From positions 1 through 24,038 of the forward strand of contig LRSR01002322.1 of assembly GCA_001579985.1 (NCBI GenBank): a DNA stretch of 24,038 nucleotides. The letters are read 5' to 3'. The translations under genes were made by a program, and so were the position numbers. The notes under the pieces were generated by a model, which did not search any database, had not been told where the DNA came from, and saw only the letters and a list, made by a program, of their open reading frames with translations. This stretch comes from Hypsibius dujardini (Eukaryota; Tardigrada; Eutardigrada; Parachela; Hypsibiidae). Shown piece by piece: positions 11,001 through 20,890 of the stretch (its first letter is position 1; every line of letters begins with the position of its first letter).

Positions 11001-13072
11001 ACGCAGCACAATATATCAGTCGTTTATGGGAAATTATGCTTCTGTGCGGGGAAGGTAGAAATAAATGGAGGAAGCACAAATGAATGGTATGATAAGAAAT
11101 ACATTGAGGGGTGGTACTTACGCAATATTGGTACCGTATGCTTGCGATCTCAAGGGACACTTTTTTGCTCTACTAGTAAATTTTAATCAACCAGGGCCGT
11201 GCCTATTCAATGCCCTTCACCAAATTAGCACTGTAGGGACAAATATACCGAAGAGCACAACTGTACCATCAATCGATCGAACACAACGAGTAAGGTATAC
11301 GAAATGAGCCAATCGGAGAAGAGTGAATCAGATTGAACATTCAAAAGAGTGCAGGGCCATACCGAAAGAGGCGGGGCTTAGCTGTCCCTTGAAATCGCGA
11401 GCATATTAAACTAGTACCATCGTAATAAATTTATCTGGAACAATTTTTAGATGGGGAACCCAGAATGTCTCCGCTTTATACAGGGTTCACCACAAACATT
11501 TACTTAACTTTGTATGGGTCACTAAATTTTACCGTTGCTCAAAATCCTTAAATTCTTTCAAAAATAATGTTTTTCATGTGGCGAACCCTAGAAGCTCCCC
11601 ATAAAAAAATTTCATAATTCGTTGGTTTGCAACAAAGTTTCAGCCTTATCTATCACTTTTTTGTTAATTATGAACACCGAAACCAGCACACTCGGTTTCT
11701 ACCGTAACCCCTCAAAGTTGAGTAAGTGTTTGCGGTGGACCCTGCATTTTATTAATAGAGCTATAATTATGATGATTCTGTTTTTCCTGATTTCGACACT
11801 ACTGTTGAGTTTTGGAACCTTTTGAAGTACGACTACGGAAATGGCTTGAAGTTGGAGTTATTGGCATTACTGGAATTATTGTATTGCTGGCATAACTCCA
11901 TAACTCAAAACCTACACACTTTACCTGTATGTGCCACAAGGGCATAGCTCCAGTAACTCCAAAAACTTCAAGAGCTTCATAACTTCGAGCCCTGCACCTC
12001 ATAATGCACCATGCCAATACTTACAATTCAGGACCTTCGTTTCAACACACTTGAATTATTATAAGTGACCATGTGTGCCCTATGGGCATGTACAAAAACT
12101 TGCCGCTGAAAATTTCTACAAGCCTTGTACCATAAGCATAACTCGCCAAGTCTCGATTTTGACTGTAAAAACTTCGATTTTGGGAAATGGTCTAAATTTG
12201 AAGAATTTTGAAACTGCTCTTCTCAAAATTCAATTTAAAATCGACTGGCATCAGCAGATTTTTTTGGACGTCAAGAGGTGGAGCTAGCAATTATTGTCGA
12301 GCCCGACCGGAAATTTACGAGTGATCATGATATTCCAAAATGAAGCACAGCTCCGCTCCCTGGCATCCAAAAAAGATTCTGCCAGTACCAAAACGATGTG
12401 AAATTGATTTTTAAGAGTGTTATTATTAAAATTCGTTAAATTAAATTAATGTTGCACGGAAAATGAACTTTCTTAAGATATTATACGTCTGAATTTTGTC
12501 ACTTCCTTAACTGGCTTGGCAGTTACAAAGATGTCCACAATTTCTAACCCTGCGGAAAAGGGCGTAAAAAAGCACACATGCTTACCGACTGCGACGTTGT
12601 TCAACTCGACCTGCTCACTGCAAGGTGCAATGCATCAACATAAGAGACATTAGTATATTTGACCAATAACCAGTTGTGAGCTTTCCACCTTTGTTTGGAA
12701 CTTATCTGAAAAAATGAGGGCCGTCACATTGGGCGAGGTACGCCGGGTGTAGTAGTACTCGGAGACCTCGTAGACCGCAGCAGCCCCCATGTCCAGGCAA
12801 GTCTCAATATTAGGATCAGTGACATATTTGATGGTGACATTCAGCCGGGGATATTGCCGATTGATGATGCTGACTGCACTGTTGTAGGCCAACGCCTGCC
12901 ATGGAAAGGACGTCTGTATGCTGGTGGGACTGATCACGCTGAAGCAGATGATTTCTACGCTAATGATGCTGGCGGTGTTGTCCCATGAGTGCTGTTGTTC
13001 GGTCACTGCAGCGGTGCCACAGATTATGAGAGTATGGATGATGTGAGTCACCAGAGAGACCTTCCAGAACAT
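4180..13072 (-). CDS. Receptor guanylyl cyclase (natriuretic-peptide-receptor type), 19 exons
   Basis: Predicted single-pass membrane enzyme converting GTP to cGMP in response to an extracellular ligand. Order along the protein: signal peptide, ligand-binding ectodomain, transmembrane helix, kinase-homology domain, dimerisation helix, cyclase. The 19 exons (listed under the domain entries) total 3066 nt, or 1021 residues plus stop, about the usual family length of 1050. All junction phases agree, which strongly supports an intact gene. Start: ATG at 13072, followed by [19 protein letters not shown], a signal peptide. One donor is GC rather than GT (7484–7485). The least certain junctions are the end of exon 1 (donor GTTCC at 12701) and the link between 9837 and 9727, where the ectodomain is shorter than expected. 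Family identity is very secure; ligand and expression site cannot be read from the sequence. Confidence 0.93.
4534..4598. repeat. TCTG microsatellite in a receptor cyclase intron
   Basis: CTGTCTGT-type repeat within the 105-nt intron 4505–4609. It reads GACA on the transcribed (minus) strand and takes up most of the intron. Confidence 0.9.
5593..6745 (-). other. 1.15-kb intron 14 of the receptor cyclase gene
   Basis: Lies between the exons ending at 6746 and starting at 5592. The half nearest exon 14 is taken up by a foldback repeat (6230–6712). The rest is AT-rich and I see no exon in it; the phase match (CCAG joined to GCCAGG) needs none. Confidence 0.7.
6230..6712. repeat. Foldback inverted repeat, arms about 190 bp
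   Basis: Arms at about 6230–6420 and 6525–6712 are imperfect reverse complements around a 104-bp spacer. Shared blocks include GATTGTCATCAT, TTTGCCTGGT, CCATCGAG, CAATAAACGA and, at the inner ends, GCGCTGCGA. It lies inside intron 14 of the cyclase gene, so the pre-mRNA could form a long hairpin. It is probably a non-autonomous foldback or MITE-type element; no transposase frame is present. Confidence 0.85.
7086..7485 (-). other. Intron 13 of the receptor cyclase gene, AT-rich, GC donor
   Basis: 400-nt intron starting GCAAGA (7485 downward) and ending TTTTCAG at 7086. It contains a short direct repeat, TTAGTATTATTCAGAAAAAT, at about 7235–7254 and again near 7284–7303. No coding potential seen. 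Confidence 0.7.
7484..7485 (-). other. Non-canonical GC splice donor (cyclase exon 13)
   Basis: The exon ends ATTCAG and the intron begins GCAAGA. Using it joins FVQDLIQ to GVGFIHNS, which matches the conserved kinase-homology stretch. The nearest in-frame GT would delete six conserved residues. GC–AG introns with a strong AG|GCAAG context are a known minor class of U2 introns. Confidence 0.8.
7790..8280. repeat. Long foldback inverted repeat, arms about 220 bp
   Basis: Arms at about 7790–8012 and 8060–8280 are reverse complements with scattered mismatches and small gaps. Shared blocks include CTCCACTCTC, TTACTTCTGTTTGGTG, ATGCGTTTTCATC, GTTACCGTACTA and TTAATGAAACCA. The 47-bp spacer begins with a perfect 16-bp palindrome, TTCCGGAATTCCGGAA (8015–8030). 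The element fills most of intron 12 of the cyclase gene (7666–8339). It has no coding capacity, so it is likely a non-autonomous foldback element able to make a dsRNA hairpin when transcribed. Confidence 0.9.
8752..8836 (-). other. Transmembrane exon (exon 11) of the receptor cyclase
   Basis: An 85-nt exon encoding one hydrophobic helix, [20 protein letters not shown], continuing LVLV and then a basic RRRH across the junction with exon 12. The basic side faces the cytoplasm, as expected for a type I receptor. Phases on both sides fit (G|CG upstream, AG|G downstream). Confidence 0.92.
9130..13072 (-). other. Ligand-binding ectodomain (exons 1–10)
   Basis: Exons 12702–13072, 12586–12617, 10901–10925, 10455–10807, 10322–10365, 10000–10038, 9837–9914, 9677–9727, 9407–9589 and 9130–9265. 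Family landmarks: [28 protein letters not shown] (the usual WNLP region, across a 25-nt exon); [82 protein letters not shown] then CGF just before the membrane. N-glycosylation sequons (NVT, NFT, NRT) are present. The fold is the periplasmic-binding-protein-like ANF receptor domain. Several exons are only 25–51 nt. About 30 residues usually found between the ICAEP and FEGILLFAK regions are missing from my model. Confidence 0.87.
10926..12585 (-). other. 1.66-kb intron 2 of the receptor cyclase gene, repeat remnants
   Basis: The largest intron of the gene. It contains an imperfect inverted pair, about 11129–11159 and 11384–11417, sharing a diverged CAAGGGACA/GCGA..TATG core. It also has a cluster of GAGTTAT/AACTCC words at about 11838–11975 that fold on themselves. 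No ORF in it resembles a protein. The interior looks like degraded mobile-element sequence. Confidence 0.55.
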
Positions 13073-14467
13073 TTTGCAAAGGCTACAAAAATGAAAAAAT
13101 AATAAATGTTAAGAGCAGTATTAAAAGAATCAAAGTATAGTAAAAGAAATCAGCAGCATACTAGCTGATTTGTCAGACTTTGTTGTGTGGGTGTGTGTGT
13201 GTGGGTATGACGTGTGTGTATGGTGTGTATGTGTGTGTGTGAACCACAGGTGTAAACCACAGGTGTAACCACAGGTGTGGCTCAGCCAGTCAGCCGGAAG
13301 CGCTGGACTTTGGCTGACTGATTGACATATTGAATTCATTAGTACCCAGCTCCTGCTGTGTGTGTATGCTGCTGAAATTATTTGCGGTTCTCACCTCGTT
13401 TGGTACCAGGAGTTAGGAAAAGGACAAAAGCATTATTAAGTACCACAGAATATATATGAAATCATATTGCCTTACTAATTTAAACTAAATATAAGTACAC
13501 CATAACAACGTAGCAAGAGCCGACACCAAGCATCCAAACCTTCAAAGAAGCGTAGTACACTTGATTCATAGGTTAACTGGCACCATAAAAGAGGGATAAA
13601 GCATCTGGATGTTGTCAATGATCATTGCTCTTTACAGCGCGTTTAAGGCTGACGCCATAAACCTAAGCGAAACTCCGCTCATGCGCAATTTTTATTATTT
13701 GTCAGTTGTAAGTTACGACTACGCTACTACTACGGCATGTTGCTTCAACCTCCCTAGAGATTTAGCCGACGCTACGCATATTCTCGAGCGCACTTCCATT
13801 ATGATTAAATTGCACTTCGGGTGATAACGGATTCGTTATCTCCCAAGTCACAACCGTACGCTCATCAACAGGGGCACTAAAGATGCCGCAATTCGGATTC
13901 GGGAGGGATCTTAAGTTACACACCTCAAGCAATCCCCCAAACTGTGCATTCGCTGTCGAAGCACATGTTCTGTACACGCTGAAAAGTTGAATAGTCGTTC
14001 TAGAATGCAACACAGCTCGCACCTGTTATAGCCGTATGACCTGCATGCACTTGCCAGACAATACCTATGCAAACGACGAGAACTATTAAAAATGGATTTG
14101 TGTCCAAGAAGGGGGGGGGGTTGCGAAAACTAGGATAACTCGCACCAAATGGAGGAAGGACGTAAAATGACATTTTCGCAAAATATTTATGCATTAAACT
14201 CCGATCCACTAAGATGTCAAACATTTCACGGATCATTCACTCCTGTTGTTCTGAATTTCGGAAACATTTAGATAGTGAACTTGTGATACTATATGCAGAC
14301 ACTGATCGGTTCGCATTTCTCCGTCTGCCATTTGCGCAGCAGTTTTAAGTTTTGCGTCACCGATTGAGCGGACAATCAGAGCCATAGACGGCTGTGATTC
14401 GAACATTTATCAAAACATCATCCTGGAATTTGGTGGCTTCTTATCTCTTCCAACAAATCAACTGAAC
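13073..14467. other. Intergenic region upstream of the receptor cyclase
   Basis: 5' flank of the minus-strand cyclase gene and upstream region of the plus-strand receptor-like gene, so the two promoters may lie here. Short ORFs on both strands have no recognisable domain. There is a 10-base G run at about 14110 and a GT-rich repeat at 13185–13280. The frame leading into 14468 stays open back to about 14300, so an earlier coding start for that gene is possible. Confidence 0.55.
13185..13280. repeat. GT microsatellite followed by a CCACAGGTGT tandem repeat
   Basis: TG/GGTGTG repeats to about 13241, then three tandem copies of an 11–12-bp AACCACAGGTGT unit ending near 13278. Located 110–210 bp upstream of the cyclase start codon, so it may lie in the promoter or 5' UTR. 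Confidence 0.85.
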
Positions 14468-15627
14468 ATGGACGGCCAAAACGTTTACCGTTTTAAAATG
14501 TTTACATTAGTTTGTGCTAGCCCCGCCATTTTACTTTTAACCGGTGCGTTCTATCTTACTTACATTCAGGACGCGTTGTCGTATTATGAAATTTTTATGA
14601 TTTCGTCGACCAACCGTCGTGTCAACCCACAGCTCTCCACCTTAGTTGACCTTCCGTATGGCGTGATCAGCCTCCGTGGACTGTTGGTTCTCACACTGTT
14701 TTTCTACAAATGTCACTCGGGGCATGAGTTGGCCCGGCAGATCCAGATCCTGTTGCTCCTGGCACGCACCGTCACAGCAATCAATCATCTCCCTCGTAAA
14801 GTCATGACGTATTTTTCAAGATCCTTCCTTTTCCTCACTGCTGGTGGGCATGTGATTTCGGAAGCAGTGGATAGTGCTACACGTGTGAACCGGCAATCCC
14901 TCTGCCACCCATCCGGCGTTCTCGGCGATTTCGGCGGTACCGGTGCCCAAGGGGGCTTATGCATGGCCATTCGTCACCCTGTACTTTTGTTTTTCCATCG
15001 TACCCTTTGTTCTATCCCAGCAGGTCTAGGTCTGCGCAATCATTCTTGCGAGGCGTCTGCACAAGGTCCTCGCTACCTTGGAGCAGGAGCTGTTGAGCAA
15101 AAGTAGACGGTGGGAGCAATCTGCTCACCCATCCAGTCTAGACAGGATGGCTAGAAAGGTTGCCACGTGGAAGTACCTTTATGTCCGAACAGTTTTGATG
15201 GTGCAGGCGATAAATCAGTTCTTTGGCGAGATTTTCCTGGTGACGTACCTTTTAGACGTGCGTGCTTGCTGCGGTGTGTTTCGCAACTGAGTTGATCTGT
15301 GAGGAGACAGATCGTTCTCTCTTGTTCTATTTTGTTTGGCCCGGGAGTTCGTATTGTTTGGTGCGTGCGCGATGCTCTTGCCGCTTCCATTCGTGCTCCT
15401 GAACAGCCAGGTACCTAATTCCTAGTTGCAGCGCTGTACGCCTATATACCAGTTGGTGTCGCAAGGTTCCTACTAATTTCTGTTTTAATCTAAGGGTTGC
15501 CGCTTAGCTGATGCAATCCATGCCCTGTTGAACCGTTTTTGTGAGAGCAATTCAGCAGAAGAACTGGGAAATTTAGTAAGCTATGCTACGTTCATAGTCC
15601 GTGTCAGATTGCCAGAAAGCCACATAG
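14468..15627 (+). pseudogene. Gustatory-receptor-like multi-pass membrane protein, probably broken
   Basis: Exon 1 (14468–14884, MDGQNVYRFKMF...) holds about three hydrophobic helices. A 67-nt intron (14885–14951) restores the frame into 14952–15257, which encodes AYAWPFVTLYFCFSIVPF, then an in-frame TAG (15027–15029). After the stop the same frame continues with CAIILARRLHKVLATLEQEL and VQAINQFFGEIFLVTYLLD. Likely further exons are 15311–15410 (IVLSCSILFGP...) and about 15495–15627 (RLADAIHALLNRF...). The helix count, charged loop after helix 4 and short introns resemble arthropod-type gustatory receptors, but no diagnostic C-terminal TY-QF motif was found. The single TAG within a conserved-looking stretch suggests a young pseudogene, a sequencing error or an unrecognised splice. 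Phase between the last two exons is unresolved. Confidence 0.42.
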
Positions 15628-16729
15628 GTAAATCCCGCCCCCTTTGCCAGGACGACTATGAACATCTTTCTAACAATGTCAGAAGGACCGTCTAAATCAG
15701 TTATATATATTTTATGGCGTGGTCTGACAAGAATTGTTTAAAATGCCACAGCGGATGATCTGGCATTTTTTCGTCTGGGATCTGACTTCGACTACAGTAT
15801 TGCAAACGTTTCTCCCTTCAACACAAGAAAATGCCTTCCACTCAACCGCACACACGGGAGAAAACGTCACAAATATTTGCAACACTAGCCCACTACAAAT
15901 AGATCAGCAAGAAGCTCTCCTTAACTATCACACTGTTCAGATCCTCAACAATAAGACAACAAAATGGCCCAGATTTAGACACTTCTAAATCGAGACCGAT
16001 ACAGACACAAAACGTGAGCTATTCCATACATCCTACCGATCGCAATTGAAGAACCGTGAGCACAGATTTATGAGAAGACAACGAACAGAAACAACTGCAC
16101 AAAACGAGCGAAACAGCCGCTGAGTAGGCAAACGGTAAACTATCCGATATCTATCTCCTGGTGGTCAGACAACGCAGACAAGAATACAGTCACAGACAAA
16201 GCGTTCTTTACATGAAAAACCCAGAGAACAGATTCAGAACAACCTCAAAATGAATAAAAAAAAGGTGCCGCCACAAAACAAAGCGCGAGCACCAGAAAAA
16301 AAGCCAAAATAACTAGTGGTCATGCGCAAAGAGGCGGGGCCATAAATTTTCACAATGCGGTATGAACGTAGTATTAGGCAAAGGACTTCTTGTTTAAAGA
16401 GGAAGGGAAACTCCCACCACAGCACTTGGCCCGTTACAAATGGAATGTGTGTAATCATGCCACGTAAAGCTATACCGTATAGCACGCATCATAAAACGTA
16501 TAAAAGTCAATATCGAATTTGAGAAAATAGCTGTTGTAATAACAAGAAGCATAAAAAAGCAAGATCAAACCTTTGAGCGTAAGAAAACCTGAGAACGAGC
16601 ACGACTTACAATAAGAGCTAGCTGAATTACGACTAATCTTCTTTCTCAATTTGGGAGGAAACTATTCGAAGTAAAATCAAAAAAGGCAGGAAACGAACAC
16701 TCCTCACAATCACAGGCTGCGGCATTTGG
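15628..16729. other. Intergenic region between convergent genes
   Basis: Follows the receptor-like gene and precedes the stop codon of the minus-strand BTB gene at 16730. A terminal receptor exon could lie near 15745–15900, but no frame there has a convincing final helix. An AATAAA on the plus strand near 16253 is a possible polyadenylation signal. No other gene seen. Confidence 0.5.
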
Positions 16730-19700
16730 TCAGCCATCACCGGCCATCGGGGGTTGGCCAGCTGCCTTATAGGCCAGATACGCTTCATGTGTCTCAAAAA
16801 CCCCCAGCACATTAGCTGCCATATCGAAGACATCGATCCCATCAAAATAAGGTTCTTCAGGATCACGTGAGCAGTAAAAAGTGTCACTAGCTTTCTCCAA
16901 ACGTAGTAGGACATTTTCACCGTCCACCACCTTGGCGAAAACAACGCCGCTGTCATTTCCGACAGTACTATTTTTAAACGGATGAGCGATCCGCAACTCC
17001 AATTGAAAGGTCTTGGACGGGGCAGCCTCGTCCACTGCGCACACACCCAAAGACACCATCCAAGGGCAATTGAGTAGTAGTCCACTCTCAATCGGCAGGG
17101 CCTCCACTAACGGCTGTCCCTTATAGGATTCAAATGCAGTATCACCAAATGCCACGGAAACCATTGTTGCGCTGTCGCGCAGCTTGTCCATGACAAACCG
17201 GCAAGACAGCGGCGCGTAATCCAACTTTAGCTCCAAGGTAACGGCCCCGTCTCCTCCGTGCACGGTATCCCAATTCCGTTCATCGTCATCGTCATCGTCA
17301 TCGTCATCATCATCATTATCGCTATCAGGGATCAAGCCCGTCACAGCCAGTACATGGCGCAGATTTATGACGAGGAAACTGCGCTGCGATGATGCCACAA
17401 GTCGGTCTTCTGTGCGAAAGGGAATGGGGGACGGAAGGAATGGCGCGTCGGGCTTTCTAAACAGGAACTGGTACAGCTGGGCCAGCTCGTCGCCCACTAA
17501 CACTTGATCCTGCAAGCACATTCGAGAAGTTAAAATACTGATGGAGTGGCTATTTTACCCCGATTTGGGGCCCAATAGAACCCCGGTCCCGACGTACGGA
17601 CGGACGTCGTCCGTCATGAAAATCAATTATCACGGATTGCTGGGACGACGGCCTTTTCAAAACGATGGCCGGTTTTTTTAATTACCTCATTCAAACTGCT
17701 AATTGCGAAACTCTTAATACATACTGGGAGCGGGGCTGTTCGCGATAATCGCGTAAGAACCGACCCGAAAATCATAATTTGTCTGAGTTTGACTTAACAG
17801 TCGGAAGCTACGCCATTGCACATGCTATTGATTCCACATAACCCTCAAAGGCGCAACGGGAATTGAGTACTGGTACTTTGATCCTCGAGTTCAGACTTCC
17901 ACTTGAAAGTTTGAATCCTCCAACAGAATACTCAAAATCAAGCATTACCATGGGACTTCCATGAAACGGATTGGTCGCCCAACATGCTGTTTCAATGCTC
18001 TCTCATTAGTTTTTTACGGAATATTTAAACTGAAAATTTAAACATTTGAAAATTTGAACGTTTAAACTGATGAAAACGTTTGAAAATTGATTTTAAAGAA
18101 AAACTCCTTAACTCTTGATTAAAAACTCACAAGGGAACTACTCCACTATCCGGTACGATACCTTCCACTTCTGTTTGGCCTTAATATGTCTGTATTTGAA
18201 TACTACTGAAAAGCTCAATGAGAAAAGCTTCCGAATTTCAGATCTAATTTTTAGGACTTCAAATCTGTCAAAAACGGATACAGATGCTACCACTTCAAAT
18301 GGTCGACAAGTGATTGAGTGTTATTGTCTGTTTTGTGCGTCTGGCGGCCATGGGTAAGAACGTTACGTCAAAGATTGAAATCAAAGGTTGAATTCCCTTG
18401 CCTTCTCAGGTCCGTTGGCAATGTCAACCGGTTTCATCAGCCGAAGTCGAACACAGCCACGCACCAACTCGCTAATATTCCTCAGCTGGTCCCCATCCTC
18501 GTTGGAATAATTGGCCATCCCCCACCTGGAATGGTTGGGAAAAAGCAGTTTACGGGCCGACCGGTCAGAGAACCCTGTCAGTAATAAATTGTACCAACGA
18601 CACAATGTCTCTCTTTATGTGCAGTACGGTAGTATAGTTAACAGAGTTCACTATGACGGTCGGTACGTACAATGCATGTCACTTACCTATGCACTGCCTC
18701 GTACACCCGATTCTCCGAGGCAATAGCGAAATCATTTCGCTTCAGAATCTCCCGGAGTAGGTTAAACGGCACGCTGAGAAATTGGGTACAGGATAGGGCC
18801 TCACTAGCCCGACTGCAGATGAAGCGGAGCGCCACCTCCGCGATCTGATCTTCTTTTGCTATTTCTCTCGCCTGCCATTGAGGAACGCAACACTAAAGGG
18901 CTATAATTACGGTACGTGTACTGTTGCTTAAATCACCGTAGGAAAATTAAATTAAGAATTAAATTAATCTAAAATAATATGAACCATCCGTCAAGCTTGT
19001 AAGTGAGACATCGGAGAAGTAAAAATGAGTCATCATTACTGGTAGCAATATTTGAAACACAAATTGCAATTGCAAGTTACTATACCCTTTTATTAACTTT
19101 ATAGCACAAATCTACTTTTTAAATACAGTGCCCCGCAATGTAGAAAACACGCGGTTGTTAAAATCCGACAAACATTTTCAAGCGCATGTTTACGAGCATG
19201 GACGTGTACAGCGTATTTTCGTGTCGTACCTTGAAAAGAATAGACCAGGCATCATCTATCTTCAGCTCGGCTTGCAGAAACAGGCGGCAGCGGTGGACAA
19301 GCTGCTTGATGAGATACTTTTTGGCGCAATATATGGTCTCCATGACATTTTCCATTGTCAAACCCGTGACATCTTCGCTGTATAGATATCTGCAAAATTA
19401 ACTATTTGTTCAGAACCCTATGATACCATACTAAAAAAACAGCGTGTATAAATATTAATATCTCATCTCACGTAATCTCGCACAAATCAATGGACCAGCC
19501 GCGCATCCGGACTGCATCGGGCTTACAACACTAGCGTTCGATGAATATCATTCGAGAAAAGAAATTAGTCTACAGTAAATACTAAATAATAAAATCGACT
19601 ACACAACACGTCGGCCCACAATTGGGTATAGTGTGTGTGAGAGAGAGAATCAAGGTAATTCAACGCGGTTTTCTAGACATAATTAGAAATGAATAGAAAA

Positions 19701-20236
19701 ATCAAGTGGTTCGTTAATCCACTAATCAATCAAGACTGTTAAGAGAAGTCCCCAAAACCCTCAAGCGCAGCTGGGACTTGAAATCACCCATCAGTTTAAG
19801 ACTTCTGCATTATCTCATAGCGCAGCCGCAGCGCTCAAACTATATTTGAGTTGACGTTAGTGTCACCTTATCATAATCCAGAAAGCTTCCGGCTCAACGT
19901 CGGGCACAGGTATGATGCCAACCTGCTCTCGGAGATTCCCGTAGAACATGGCGTGGAAGACGATGCTTCCCATCGCCAGAACAAGTCTGAAACATAATTT
20001 ACATGGTAAATTTTAATCCGCACGGGTTGTCTCTCATGCGAGCGCCGACGGCCGACGAAACCGTAATATTAGGCCCTTACTGACCGGTGAGCGGAAATAT
20101 TTTCCACCGTTGCAGTACTTGCCGGCGTCCCAACTTTGAAGATGATGTCTGTCGGAATGGATGTGGTATTCTCTAGCAGATACTTTGTTCGCTTCCGGAT
20201 GTGCTTCGAGTCTTGCCAAGTCTTAGTGCCAGCCAT
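16730..20236 (-). CDS. BTB–BACK domain protein (BTBD1/2/3/6-like), 6 exons
   Basis: Exons 20085–20236, 19867–19986, 19230–19389, 18687–18871, 18402–18525 and 16730–17509, 1521 nt in total with all phases matching: 506 residues plus stop. Start MAGTKTWQDSKHIRKR at 20236. BTB domain: TDIIFKVG, ENISAHRLVLAMGSIVFHAM, PDVEPEAFWIMIRYLYSEDV, ETIYCAKKYLI. BACK domain: ALRFICSRASEAL, FLSVPFNLLREILKR, NRVYEAVHRWG. Relatives act as substrate adaptors for cullin-3 ubiquitin ligases, which is the likely role. The final exon (about 260 residues) starts DQVLVGDELAQLYQFLF and has eleven consecutive aspartates. The usual PHR domain of this family is not recognisable there. The fifth exon ends at a GC donor. 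Confidence 0.88.
17281..17320. repeat. Trinucleotide-type repeat encoding a poly-Asp run
   Basis: CATCGT repeats on the plus strand give alternating GAT/GAC codons in the BTB gene. The run of aspartates therefore comes from a simple repeat inside coding sequence and may vary in length between individuals. Confidence 0.85.
17510..18401 (-). other. Last intron of the BTB gene (892 nt)
   Basis: Starts with the GC donor at 18401 and ends TGCTTGCAG at 17510. Contains ATTTAAAC/TTTGAAAA-rich sequence near 18020–18100 and short imperfect palindromes around 17595–17615. No exon needed or seen inside it. Confidence 0.65.
18400..18401 (-). other. Non-canonical GC splice donor (BTB gene exon 5)
   Basis: The exon ends GAGAAG and the intron begins GCAAGG. 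It joins ...DIANGPEK to DQVLVGDE in phase 0. The only nearby in-frame GT (after ISEL) would remove about 20 residues that align with the conserved segment after BACK in BTBD proteins. Confidence 0.72.
18872..19229 (-). other. Intron of the BTB gene, AT-rich
   Basis: Between exons 3 and 4: GTACGA donor at 19229, CAATGGCAG acceptor ending at 18872. AT-rich with no recognisable feature. Confidence 0.65.
19390..19866 (-). other. Intron of the BTB gene, no internal feature
   Basis: Between exons 2 and 3: GTGACA donor at 19866, TTTTGCAG acceptor at 19390. Contains a short GAGA run near 19640. Nothing else supported. Confidence 0.65.
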
Positions 20237-20511
20237 GTTATTTCCGGTAAGTATGGCTACATTCGACAGAAAAAAGAAACGGTTTTGGAAAAAGATAAAA
20301 CAGAACGAGAGATCGGCGTTAAACTGTGAAGCTCAGTGGAAAACTGAAATTCACCATATGAAGATGAGACAGCACAGCTCACACGTTTTAAATACCATGT
20401 ACTTAACCATGAGTCATGATAACAACGTTACGATATGAGAGGTACTACCACGATTATTGTTGTTTAAATTTATTTAAAATAATTTTTAAAATGGCCAAAA
20501 ACGGCCTTTTC

Positions 20512-20547
20512 ATTTTAAATAAAATTGATTTTAATTTTATTTAAAAT
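20512..20547. repeat. Perfect AT-rich palindrome, 15-bp arms
   Basis: ATTTTAAATAAAATT and its exact reverse complement are separated by 6 bp (GATTTT). It is preceded at about 20486–20510 by an imperfect GGCC hairpin with further TTTAAAAT words, so the block may form a cruciform. About 280 bp upstream of the BTB start codon. Confidence 0.8.
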
Positions 20548-20724
20548 CGAGGTAGAAAACGTGCCGATTTTTAATTTCTCGCATTCTCTCGGTATTCTCG
20601 CATATCGAAAACATTTTCGACACAAACCGGGCACTTCGTCGGAACCCTCCAAAGTAATCCACAAGTGTCTCAGACAGCTCGCATCGACCACTGTAGAAAA
20701 GGCTGCTCGAACCGCCTACATGAG

Positions 20725-20890
20725 TGCCTGTCTGGCTTAAATGTTCATCTGCCTATCTGCCTGAATGTCTGTTTGTGTATTTGCCTTTCTGCCTACATGT
20801 ACGTGCTCAGCCGTGCTGTCTACGTGAACGTCTCTCTGCATTCCTGCATTGGTGTCTGCCAACCTGTTTTCCTGTTTGCCAATTGCCATT
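20725..20890. repeat. Degenerate TCTG/CCTG repeat
   Basis: Words such as CTGTCTG, GCCTAT, CTGCCTG and GTCTGTTTG recur through this stretch, an aged version of the GACA/TGTC satellite seen in the introns of other genes here. Confidence 0.65.

Noticed and set aside
13609-14236. Short ORFs on both strands, one with a hydrophobic stretch near 14050–14090
   Set aside because: No start-plus-signal-peptide arrangement with a following exon could be found, and no family resemblance. Considered as a second receptor ectodomain and dropped.
15734-15988. 84-residue ORF considered as the last exon of the receptor-like gene
   Set aside because: Only the first 20 residues are hydrophobic, the join is not clearly in phase, and the rest is polar without motifs.
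11365-16340. AAAGAGGCGGGGC word shared at 11365–11377 and 16328–16340
   Set aside because: Only 13 bp match and the flanks differ; not enough to define a repeat family.
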